DNA of 40,418 nt from Thiotrichaceae bacterium (GTDB lineage: Bacteria; Pseudomonadota; Gammaproteobacteria; Beggiatoales; Beggiatoaceae). Under the pieces are notes generated by a model. The model was not told the DNA's origin, did no database searches, and saw only the letters and a program-made list of their open reading frames with translations. Both the position numbers and the translations under genes were made by a program. The stretch covers positions 1-40,418 of the forward strand of contig JAOZSV010000012.1 of NCBI GenBank assembly GCA_029939505.1. Reading direction: 5' to 3'. Positions 8,422 to 16,382 of the stretch are shown here, piece by piece; positions within the stretch are counted from its first letter, which is position 1, and every line of letters begins with the position of its first letter.

Positions 8422-9546
8422 ATGGAAAAAAGTGATTATTATCAAATACTTAATGTACAGAAAAACGCCTCAGAAGATGAATTAAAAAAGGCATATCGCC
8501 GCATGGCGATGAAATATCATCCAGACAGAAATCCAGACAATAAACAAGCAGAAGAACAATTTAAAGAAATCAAAGAAGCTTATGAAATCTTAAGTGATCC
8601 ACAAAAAAGAGCGGCTTATGATCAGTTTGGACATGCTGGTGTCGAAGCAGGCGGCGGATTTGGAGGAGGAGGAGGTGGAGGTTTCGGCGGTTTTGGCGAT
8701 ATAGGCGACATTTTTGAAAGCATGTTTGGTGCTGGTGCGAGGGGCGGAGGTCAACGTGTCTATCGGGGAGCGGATTTGCGCTACGACTTGAATTTATCGC
8801 TTGAAGAAGTGGTTGCCGGTACAGAAGTGAAGATCCGTGTTCCTACACAAGTCACTTGTCAGACTTGTAATGGAAGTGGTGCCAAGCCTGGTTCTAAACC
8901 AAAAAAATGTTCACATTGTGGTGGACAAGGTAAAGTACGCATGAATCAAGGTTTTTTCTCAGTAGAACAAACCTGTCCTAACTGTCGTGGCACCGGAAAG
9001 ATCATCACGGCTACTTGTCCAAAATGTCATGGCAATGGACGAATCCAAGAACACAAAACGTTATCAGTCAAAATTCCACCAGGGGTCGATAACGATGACA
9101 GAATTCGATTGTCCGGTGAAGGTGAAGCAGGCGTTAATGGAGGACCTTCAGGCGATTTATATGTACAAATTAATGTTCGCCCACATCCGATATTTACTCG
9201 TGAAGAAAATCATTTATTTTGTGAAGTGCCAATTAGTATCGTTACAGCAGCTTTAGGCGGAGAATTAGAAGCACCTACACTTAATGGTCGTGTGATACTG
9301 AAAATTCCCTCAGAAACACAAACGGGCAAAGTCTTTCGCATTCGTGGTAAAGGTGTTAAACCAGTGCGTGGTGGTTTAGCAGGTGATTTACACTGTCGCG
9401 TTATCGTTGAAACGCCAGTTAAGCTGACTCCTCAACAAAAAGAACTGCTTAGAGAGCTTGAGAAAGGGATGCACAAGCGTCACAGCCCCAAACAAACTTC
9501 TTGGTTAGATGGGGTCAAAAAATTTTTTGAGGATATGAAGTCTTAA
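8422..9546 (+). CDS. dnaJ: Chaperone protein DnaJ (Hsp40)
   Basis: Co-chaperone that stimulates the DnaK ATPase and delivers substrates. The J domain fills residues 1-70 with the HPD motif in [10 protein letters not shown] glycine/phenylalanine linker follows (about 75-110). Four zinc-binding repeats are intact: [24 protein letters not shown] and CPKCHGNG. The C-terminal substrate-binding domain is complete. I chose ATG 8422 (GGA just upstream), giving 374 residues and the conserved start [12 protein letters not shown]. The frame is open further upstream, but that would read through the terminator hairpin. It is separated from dnaK by a MITE-like insertion, so it may have its own expression. 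Confidence 0.98.
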   Translation: MEKSDYYQILNVQKNASEDELKKAYRRMAMKYHPDRNPDNKQAEEQFKEIKEAYEILSDPQKRAAYDQFGHAGVEAGGGFGGGGGGGFGGFGDIGDIFESMFGAGARGGGQRVYRGADLRYDLNLSLEEVVAGTEVKIRVPTQVTCQTCNGSGAKPGSKPKKCSHCGGQGKVRMNQGFFSVEQTCPNCRGTGKIITATCPKCHGNGRIQEHKTLSVKIPPGVDNDDRIRLSGEGEAGVNGGPSGDLYVQINVRPHPIFTREENHLFCEVPISIVTAALGGELEAPTLNGRVILKIPSETQTGKVFRIRGKGVKPVRGGLAGDLHCRVIVETPVKLTPQQKELLRELEKGMHKRHSPKQTSWLDGVKKFFEDMKS

Positions 9547-9675
9547 CAAAACCTGACAGGTTTAATCGAATTTGAATCTCTTAAACTTGCCAGAAAACCT
9601 GACAGGTTTAATCGAATTTGAATCTCTTAAACTCGCCAGAAAACCTGTCAGGTTTAATCGAATTTGAATCTCTTA
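9547..9675. repeat. 46 bp tandem repeat, nearly three copies
   Basis: Each unit starts ACCTGACAGGTTTAATCG and continues AATTTGAATCTCTTAAAC. Unit starts are at 9551, 9597 and 9643, giving an exact period of 46 bp. The third is incomplete. The ACCTGACAGGT core is itself palindromic and reappears in a hairpin at 34,630-34,660. Confidence 0.9.
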
Positions 9676-9678
9676 TTA

Positions 9679-9819
9679 CATGACTATCGGCTAAATTAGA
9701 AATTGGTAAAATTAAATGCGAATCACACAATTTTAAACACATAAATTGCACTACTTGGATAAAAAATCAAACCTTTTCGCATTTAATTTCCTCTAATTTA
9801 AATTTAGCCGATAGTCATG
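9679..9819. mobile_element. MITE-like element with 19 bp terminal inverted repeats
   Basis: The left end CATGACTATCGGCTAAATT is perfectly complementary to the right end at 9801-9819. TATTA flanks both sides (9674-9678 and 9820-9824), consistent with a 5 bp target-site duplication. The interior continues the symmetry imperfectly (ATTAAATGCGA and TCGCATTTAAT). There is no coding capacity, so any movement would need a transposase supplied in trans. Confidence 0.7.
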
Positions 9820-9824
9820 TATTA

Positions 9825-10180
9825 GGAAATATACATAATGATCACTAAGATAGCAATTCTATTGACAACTATTGACATGTCCACGTCATGAGTGCGAGGC
9901 AAAAGTGTGAATAAGGGAGCTATCTTCCCATTATCTCCTCGCCTAATGGAAGCTTGGAGTTACTTTTGGCTTGAACCCATTTTTTTTAACGTGGAAGGCT
10001 TTTCGAGGTTAAAGTTTTTTCTTCAAAAAAACTTTAACCTCGAAACCACTTTCAAGCTGGCTTCTATGATACTTTGCATTTTTCTAAATGTCAAGTTTTT
10101 AGATCAAAAGTCAAATAAATGTTTTCGAGGTTCAAGTTTTTTTTAATTAAAAAAACTTGAACCTCGAAAGTTATCAATAA
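9825..10180. other. Intergenic stretch with two palindromes, no convincing gene
   Basis: It contains CGAGG palindromes at 10,001-10,045 and 10,123-10,169. An 84-codon open frame crosses both, but its residues are mostly repeat-derived and I do not consider it a gene. Nothing else was recognised. Confidence 0.6.
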
Positions 10181-10191
10181 TTTTGTGTACT

Positions 10192-11186
10192 ATGATTTAT
10201 TTAAGAAACTTTAAAGCCCCATTTTCTAGTGTAGAGCAAGCTAAAAATGAATTAGAATATTTTATCAATACCTGTATGAAAGCCAATAGCCTTGGTTTTA
10301 AAATGCTCCATTTGCATCAAAATATTGGAAAGGATTTTTATCAATTGCAAATCGCACCCAATTATACGATGTGCCAATGGTTACAAAGTTCAGGTATAAA
10401 AAAAGAATTAAAAAGCCGTTTCCGAAGCATTACCACTCGAACACCCCTAATAAATGATGAAGAGCCAATTGCCAAAGAACGAAATACTCTCTCTGAGTTT
10501 AAAATCAGGGTAGATGATGAAATCAAAATGGCTGATGGATTAGGGGCTGCGTATTTATTAGGAACGCTCTGTGTCAGCTTTTTATCCCATGATTTATGGG
10601 GTACTGATGAGATAAATAATATTAAACATTGGTATTTGACAGAAGCAGGTAATGAGATCACAGAAATAATTGCAGTTAAACATGCCTCAAAACCAGCGCA
10701 TTTAGCGAAACATCAAGCTTGGTTTGAACAGAAAAAGCGGGAAAGTCTCCAAAAAAGCCGAGATTTATGGGAGCGAAGAGAAGAATTTTTTCCTCATTTG
10801 GTTTTATGTGGTTTCGAGGCTAACGTTTTTTTAAAGAAAAAACGTTAGCCTCGAAAGTTGAAAAACAATTAACAGGATTGGGTATTCAATCGAAATTTTT
10901 TGACCAAATTATTGAAAAACTCAAACGCTTGAATGAATATGCAAATAATTGGCAAGAAGGTTCTTATGATGATCATGCTGCAAAGCAATATGGATTAAAT
11001 GTGAGTGGCGAATCAGATAGTACTCTTAACAAATATGGTAGGCAGCGTAAATTCAGATTACCTAATAGAAAAAAGGCATTGTTTAATAAACATATCAAAA
11101 CCGGTGATTTACGTTTTCATTTTTATCCAGATGAGGAAAGCAAAACGATTTATGTGGGATATATTGGAAAACACCTGCCTACATAA
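10192..11186 (+). pseudogene. Hypothetical gene split by a palindromic repeat
   Basis: Two open segments, 10,192-10,848 and about 10,857-11,186, read as one protein of roughly 325 residues once a CGAGG palindrome at 10,812-10,856 is removed. The palindrome brings in a stop codon (TAG at 10,846) and shifts the frame: the first part is in frame 1 and the second in frame 3. The join would be ...HLVLCG / VEKQLTGLGIQSKFF. The first part is soluble and alpha-helical. The last part ends RFHFYPDEESKTIYVGYIGK, which looks like a conserved C-terminal domain. I do not recognise the family. The second segment could be translated alone from TTG 10,878. A palindrome ends 23 bp before the ATG. The function is unknown. 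Confidence 0.65.
10812..10856. repeat. CGAGG palindrome (R2) interrupting a gene
   Basis: Perfect inverted repeat with arms TTTCGAGGCTAACGTTTTTT. It lies between the two halves of the gene above and supplies its premature stop. Confidence 0.9.
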
Positions 11187-11215
11187 ATTCAAAGTAAAAA
11201 AAATATCCAAATTAA

Positions 11216-12040
<825 letters not shown>

Positions 12041-12068
12041 CTAAACAACTTTGTATAAATTATTTTGA

Positions 12069-12112
12069 ATTCGAGGTTTGAGTTTTTGCACGCAGAAACT
12101 CAAACCTCGAAT
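12069..12112. repeat. CGAGG palindrome (R2) after dapB
   Basis: Arms ATTCGAGGTTTGAGTTT, loop TGCACGCA. It may end dapB transcripts by folding, but no T-tract follows. Confidence 0.85.
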
Positions 12113-12188
12113 TGATTTCAAGGCTCTTTTATCAGCCATATTTCAGGATGATTTCTGCTTTTATTTGGTAGGGTGTGTAGGAATTATA

Positions 12189-12246
12189 GTCTTCTATTTA
12201 TCGCATTTACAGTGCGGCAAAAGTTTAAGAAGGCGATAAATAAGAC
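12189..12246 (+). promoter_or_regulatory. Possible stem-loop in the leader of the first GGDEF-like gene
   Basis: ATTTATCGC at 12,196-12,204 pairs with GCGATAAAT at 12,233-12,241. A further five pairs (GTCTT with AAGAC) lie beyond a two-base bulge. It is about 40 bp before the start codon. A role in expression is a guess. Confidence 0.3.
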
Positions 12247-12284
12247 GATAAGTGGCACATTATTAAAAGAATTACAATCTAACC

Positions 12285-13187
12285 ATGAACCGCAAAAAAC
12301 TCAAACTTTATTCTATACTTTCTCAGCTTCCGTTCTTACGAAATAGCTACACTTTTAAAATCATAATTATTGTATTTATGGGTTGTCTCATCCCATTGCT
12401 CACATTAATCGTCTATTTGACAGTAAGTTCATCGTTGAGTATTGATGGCAACCTTAATTTTCTTGTTGTGGTATTAATTGCTACATTGGTTGGGATGGTC
12501 AGCATTCTATTATTATTATATTGGCTACTCTATCCAATTACATTAACTTCAACAACACTCCATAAATATCTCAATGAAGAAGAAAACCCTTCACTTCCTG
12601 CGGGATTTCAGGATACCGTTGGTCAATTAATGACAGATGTTCAATATACGGTTGAAAAACTTAATTTACTCAATCAGTCGTTAAAATCTTCTCCCGCAAT
12701 CGATCCATTAACGGGCATACTCAACCGTTCAGCGAGTAAAAAACGTTTGCGTCAAGAAATGGCGCGTACTCGTCGTGAAAATAAGCAAATGCTAATTGCT
12801 TTGTTCAAAATTGAGCAATTTAAAAAAATCAACGAGCAATTTGGATATCGTATTGGTGATACTTGCTTAATACAAGTTGTTGATATTCTTTCCAAAAGTA
12901 TTCGCGAAGGGGATTGGTTAGCGCGTTGGAAAGAGGATGAATTTCTCGTGGTGTTGTGGGATTTTCATGATATAAGCCCTATAAAAGTCTTAAAGCGAAT
13001 TCAGCAACCAATAAAAATACCTATAGAAAAGCCATTGCAAATCACTTTAAGTATTGGTGCATCTGAGTATAAGGGGAATATTAATGTAGATATAAAAATC
13101 GAATTGGAAAGACTGATCATTCTCCTTGAAGAAGCTTTGTCTGAAGTTAAACAGAATGGTATAAATATCGTCTCTGTGAATGGTTAA
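12285..13187 (+). CDS. Membrane protein with HAMP and degenerate GGDEF domains (paralog 1)
   Basis: 300 residues. Two membrane helices (about 24-45 and 58-82) are followed by a HAMP-like segment ending DTVGQLM, then a GGDEF-fold domain from about residue 140 (DPLTGILNRSA). The catalytic signature is lost: GGDEF is replaced by KEDEF at 216-220, and the metal-binding DxDxFK region reads KIEQFK. The inhibitory I-site RxxD, five residues before the signature, is kept (R207-E-G-D210). This suggests a non-catalytic protein that may bind c-di-GMP, acting at the inner membrane. A close paralog lies at 15,115-16,014, with an MscS channel between them. Domain identity is firm; c-di-GMP binding is inferred. 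Confidence 0.85.
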   Translation: MNRKKLKLYSILSQLPFLRNSYTFKIIIIVFMGCLIPLLTLIVYLTVSSSLSIDGNLNFLVVVLIATLVGMVSILLLLYWLLYPITLTSTTLHKYLNEEENPSLPAGFQDTVGQLMTDVQYTVEKLNLLNQSLKSSPAIDPLTGILNRSASKKRLRQEMARTRRENKQMLIALFKIEQFKKINEQFGYRIGDTCLIQVVDILSKSIREGDWLARWKEDEFLVVLWDFHDISPIKVLKRIQQPIKIPIEKPLQITLSIGASEYKGNINVDIKIELERLIILLEEALSEVKQNGINIVSVNG

Positions 13188-13265
13188 ATATTAATTAAAT
13201 CAATACTTTAAAGATAAATATTAGAGAATATAGCCTCTTGCAAAACTCGTTTTTTCGAGTTGAGA

Positions 13266-13304
13266 TTAAGAAATCCGATTTTTTTCAAAAATCGGATTTC
13301 TTAA
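13266..13304. repeat. AGAAATCCGAT hairpin, copy 3 (R1), with CTCTTGCAAAACTCG flank
   Basis: The hairpin is preceded by CTCTTGCAAAACTCG and TTCGAGTT at about 13,233-13,262. The same flank-hairpin unit occurs inverted at 20,478-20,550, so the mobile unit is longer than the hairpin. Confidence 0.85.
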
Positions 13305-13337
13305 ACATCGTGCGTTTCGAGCTTATAGGAAAATCTT

Positions 13338-14462
13338 ATGTTTGAACTCTGGGAATGGAATGGTTTTTTTTTAGGCGACATTATATTAGCTGTATTTATT
13401 TTTATTGTTGCCATTTTGCTCCGTCAATGGTTTGCCCGTCTTGTGTTAAAACAGTTGGAGAAATTGACAACCAAAACGGTGCTTGATGACGAAATATTTG
13501 CTGCCCTTGAACCACCCCTTAAATTTGTTTTTGTTGTGATAGGTTTTTATTTGGCAATCCTTCTGTTGAATTTACCCACAAATATTGAGGGAATATTAAC
13601 GCAGTTCGTTCGCAGTTTGCTTATGTTCAGCCTATTTTGGGGACTTTATTATAGTGTTGAACTTCTTAGTTTTATTTTTGATAAACTGACTGCCACAACT
13701 TATGGCGTACCATTAAATGGGTTCAAAAGTCTTCTGACTGATAGTGCGCAATTAACTGAAGGGATAAAGAGTATTTTTGTTAAAGGCTCGAAAATCCTTA
13801 TCGTGCTGATAGGTTTAATGGCATTCTTAAATGAATGGGATATTAATATCATAGCACTTTTAGCGAGCTTAGGCATAGCAGGTATAGCTGTTGTATTGGC
13901 GGCGAAAGAGACGATTTCTAACAGCCTTAGCTCTTTGATGATTATTTTTGATAAACCATTTAAGCAGGGCGATTGGATTATGACTTCCGATGTTGAGGGT
14001 ATGGTGGAGGAAATAGGCACGCGAACGACAAAAATTCGCACTTCTTCTGAAGCCGTCGTCACGATTCCTAACGCGATGTTGAGCAATTCAGCGATCACTA
14101 ATTGGAGCAAAATTACCCATAAACGCATTAAAATGCGTATTAGCTTAGAAACTTGTACTCGTCGCGAACAAATTACACGTATTATACAACGTATCAGGGA
14201 CTATTTGCAAAATCATCCCGATATTGAAACTGATCCTTCTAAAGTAACCACACTGGTTCACCTATTTGAATTTAATTCAAACTCCATTGATATTTTATTA
14301 GACTATTTCACCAAAACAACTATTTTGCAAGAATGGATGCGTATCCGTGAAGAGAATATGTTTGAATTTATGAGGATTGTCGAAGAAAATGGTGCAAATT
14401 TTGCATTCAAAAATCAACAAGTCTATATGGAAAAACGATATGATGAATTTCCTAAGACATAA
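13338..14462 (+). CDS. MscS family small-conductance mechanosensitive channel
   Basis: Inner-membrane channel that opens under membrane tension during hypo-osmotic shock. There are four to five hydrophobic helices in the first 190 residues. The pore-lining helix is glycine/alanine rich (ALLASLGIAGIAVVLAAKE, about 176-194). The cytosolic beta domain follows, with the family's FDKPFKQGDWI, GMVEEIGTRTTKIRT and VTIPNAMLSNSAITNWS. The alpha/beta C-terminal cage is complete; total 374 residues. No cyclic-nucleotide domain is visible. It sits between two degenerate GGDEF-type membrane proteins on the same strand, which suggests, but does not show, a link with c-di-GMP signalling. The start is ATG 13,338. 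Confidence 0.93.
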   Translation: MFELWEWNGFFLGDIILAVFIFIVAILLRQWFARLVLKQLEKLTTKTVLDDEIFAALEPPLKFVFVVIGFYLAILLLNLPTNIEGILTQFVRSLLMFSLFWGLYYSVELLSFIFDKLTATTYGVPLNGFKSLLTDSAQLTEGIKSIFVKGSKILIVLIGLMAFLNEWDINIIALLASLGIAGIAVVLAAKETISNSLSSLMIIFDKPFKQGDWIMTSDVEGMVEEIGTRTTKIRTSSEAVVTIPNAMLSNSAITNWSKITHKRIKMRISLETCTRREQITRIIQRIRDYLQNHPDIETDPSKVTTLVHLFEFNSNSIDILLDYFTKTTILQEWMRIREENMFEFMRIVEENGANFAFKNQQVYMEKRYDEFPKT

Positions 14463-15114
14463 CTTGATTTTTTATTTCCCTTTTCACTGATGACATAAAT
14501 CGGGATGAGCTTAATCTTAATCCTTTCTGACAATATTCGAGTCGAGGCTAACGTTTTTTTGACAACCTTAGCCGCGACTCGAATTGAGTTCACCTCGTGA
14601 ATGATTCATTTTGTCGTTTCACAGGCATTTAGAAACCAAATTAATGATATTTTGTAACTACTCCGCCTTGAAATTAATTATTTCACCCCACACCTCGTTC
14701 CCAAGCTGGAGATATCATCGTTAGTTATAAGTATTTAAGTAATTGATTTTATTTGTTTTTTCGTAGGGTGGGTAGAAACGAAGTGGCACCAATCCACCAA
14801 AATTGTGGGTTTCGTTTCACTCTACCCACCCTACTTTTGACGATTTTTAACTTATGTATAACGATGAGAGCTGGAACTTGGGTATGCTTTCACCTACTAT
14901 AATTAAATTAGCTGGCTTTAGCCTGCTTTTCGAGGTTTTAGTTTTTTTTTCAAAAAAACTAAAACCTCTTCGAGGCTAAAGTTTTTTCTTTAAAAAAACT
15001 TTAGCCTCGAAAGCTGTCAGCCTTGAAATTGATTTCAAGACTGAGTAGTTACGATTAATATTTAAAATTAAGATTAAGCTATCTTGATAAGTGTTATCTT
15101 TTGAGAATAAAAAA
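14463..15114. other. Repeat-rich intergenic region
   Basis: No gene was seen. It holds a CGAGTCGAGG...CGACTCG palindrome at 14,535-14,584, a GTAGGGTGGGTAGA inverted repeat at 14,763-14,834, two head-to-tail CGAGG palindromes at 14,928-14,968 and 14,969-15,012, and an imperfect CAGCCTTGAAAT/ATTTCAAGACTG hairpin at about 15,015-15,050. Confidence 0.7.
14763..14834. repeat. GTAGGGTGGGTAGA inverted repeat
   Basis: Perfect 14 bp arms at 14,763-14,776 and 14,821-14,834, with inner symmetry AAACGAA/TTCGTTT. It has the look of a non-autonomous hairpin element. A related GTAGGGTGTGTAG fragment lies near 12,170. Confidence 0.8.
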
Positions 15115-16014
15115 ATGAACACTAACAAATTCAAATTTTATTCCGCACTTTCTCGGCTACCTCTGTTTCGGAAAAGTTATGCCATTAAAATTATGATGGC
15201 CGCTTTTATTGGCATTCTTATACCTTTATTCATCTTAATTGTTTATATTATGGTGAATTCGACGTTAGATTTAAGTTATAACTTCAATCTCATCATCGTC
15301 GTTTTAGTTGCAACATTGCTTGGAATAATAGTAACCCTCTCCTTATTATATATGCTACTCTCCCCTATTCAATCCATATCAACTGGACTACAGCAGTATA
15401 TTAATGAAGAAAAAAAACCGACATTTCCAATAGGTTTCGAGGATTCAGTTGGTCAATTGATGACTTATGTTCAACATACAATTGAGAAAATAGATTTACT
15501 GAATTCGCCTAAACCCGCTGCCATGATAGATATATTGACTGGACTTCCAAATCGTCAGGCGGGCGAAAAATTTCTGCGCCAAGATATAGCTCGTGCCTGT
15601 CGCGAACAAAATCAAATGCTAATTATCTTATTTGAGCTTCAACTGAAAAATATCAATGAGCAGTTTGGACATCCTGTGGGCGATGTTTGCTTAACACAGA
15701 TTACAGATACACTTTCCCAAAGTATCCGCGAAGGTGATTGGTTAGTGCGTTGGAGTAGCAATCAGTTTATGATGGTATTATGGAACTTTAACCATGCAAA
15801 GCCTGTTACTGTCTTAGAACGTATTCAGCAACATTCAATCAAAACGCCAATGGGAGAATTGTTGCAACTCAATTTAAGCATTGGTGCTTATAGATATAAA
15901 GGTAATCCTGACTCAGATACCGAAAGTCACTTTGAAAATCTACTTATTTGTGTTAATCAGGCATTGTCTCAAACAAAACATGATGGCGGTATTATACTTA
16001 TCGAAGAAACATAA
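15115..16014 (+). CDS. Membrane protein with HAMP and degenerate GGDEF domains (paralog 2)
   Basis: 299 residues, colinear with the protein at 12,285-13,187: the same two membrane helices, HAMP-like segment (DSVGQLM) and GGDEF fold starting IDILTGLPNRQA. The signature is even more eroded, SSNQF at 214-218, while the I-site R205-E-G-D208 remains. I start at ATG 15,115, which aligns MNTNKFKFY with MNRKKLKLY of the paralog. An in-frame start 24 bp upstream is less likely. The reading frame ends exactly where the left end of a MITE-like element begins (ATGCGAATTAAG), so the last codons may have been set by that insertion. It is probably a tandem duplicate separated by mscS. Catalytic activity is unlikely; c-di-GMP binding is possible. 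Confidence 0.83.
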   Translation: MNTNKFKFYSALSRLPLFRKSYAIKIMMAAFIGILIPLFILIVYIMVNSTLDLSYNFNLIIVVLVATLLGIIVTLSLLYMLLSPIQSISTGLQQYINEEKKPTFPIGFEDSVGQLMTYVQHTIEKIDLLNSPKPAAMIDILTGLPNRQAGEKFLRQDIARACREQNQMLIILFELQLKNINEQFGHPVGDVCLTQITDTLSQSIREGDWLVRWSSNQFMMVLWNFNHAKPVTVLERIQQHSIKTPMGELLQLNLSIGAYRYKGNPDSDTESHFENLLICVNQALSQTKHDGGIILIEET

Positions 16015-16344
16015 TGCGAATTAAGAGTTAAATGGAGTCCAACGCTTTGGCTTTGTCAAATGGAGTACATTCGATTCGAGGTTCAAGTTTTTTTACCGAA
16101 AAAACTTGAACCTCGAATTGAGTTTTTTGAAAAAAAACTCAAACCTCGAATGCTTTAGCTTTGTAAATTCGTCCAAAAAACGCCCAAATCTAAAGGTTTG
16201 GACTCCAAAAAACGCCCAAAGCTGAAGCGTTGGACTCCAAAATCTCTATCTAAAGCTGAAGCATTCGAGAGTCGAGGTTAGAGTTTTTTAAGAAAAAACT
16301 TAAACCTCTACTTGAGTTTTTCTTGAAAAAACTCAAACCTCGAA
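16014..16344. repeat. Repeat cluster before ftsK-like gene
   Basis: Starts with the left end of the MITE-like element also seen at 8128. It then has an unfilled GGAGTCCAACGCTTTGGCTTTG site (16,034), a CGAGG palindrome at 16,074-16,118, a half palindrome to 16,151, CCAAAGCTGAAGCGTTGGACTCC-type units at 16,185-16,260, and a further palindrome pair at 16,265-16,344. No gene was seen. Confidence 0.8.
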
Positions 16345-16382
16345 TGAATTCCAAAATTTCCAAAAATGTAAAAGGAATCAAT

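Noticed and set aside
9547-9675. Tandem 46 bp repeats as a CRISPR array
   Set aside because: The units are identical end to end, with no variable spacers and no cas genes.
9892-10146. 84-codon open frame
   Set aside because: It runs through two CGAGG palindromes, has no ribosome site, and its residues are mostly repeat-derived.
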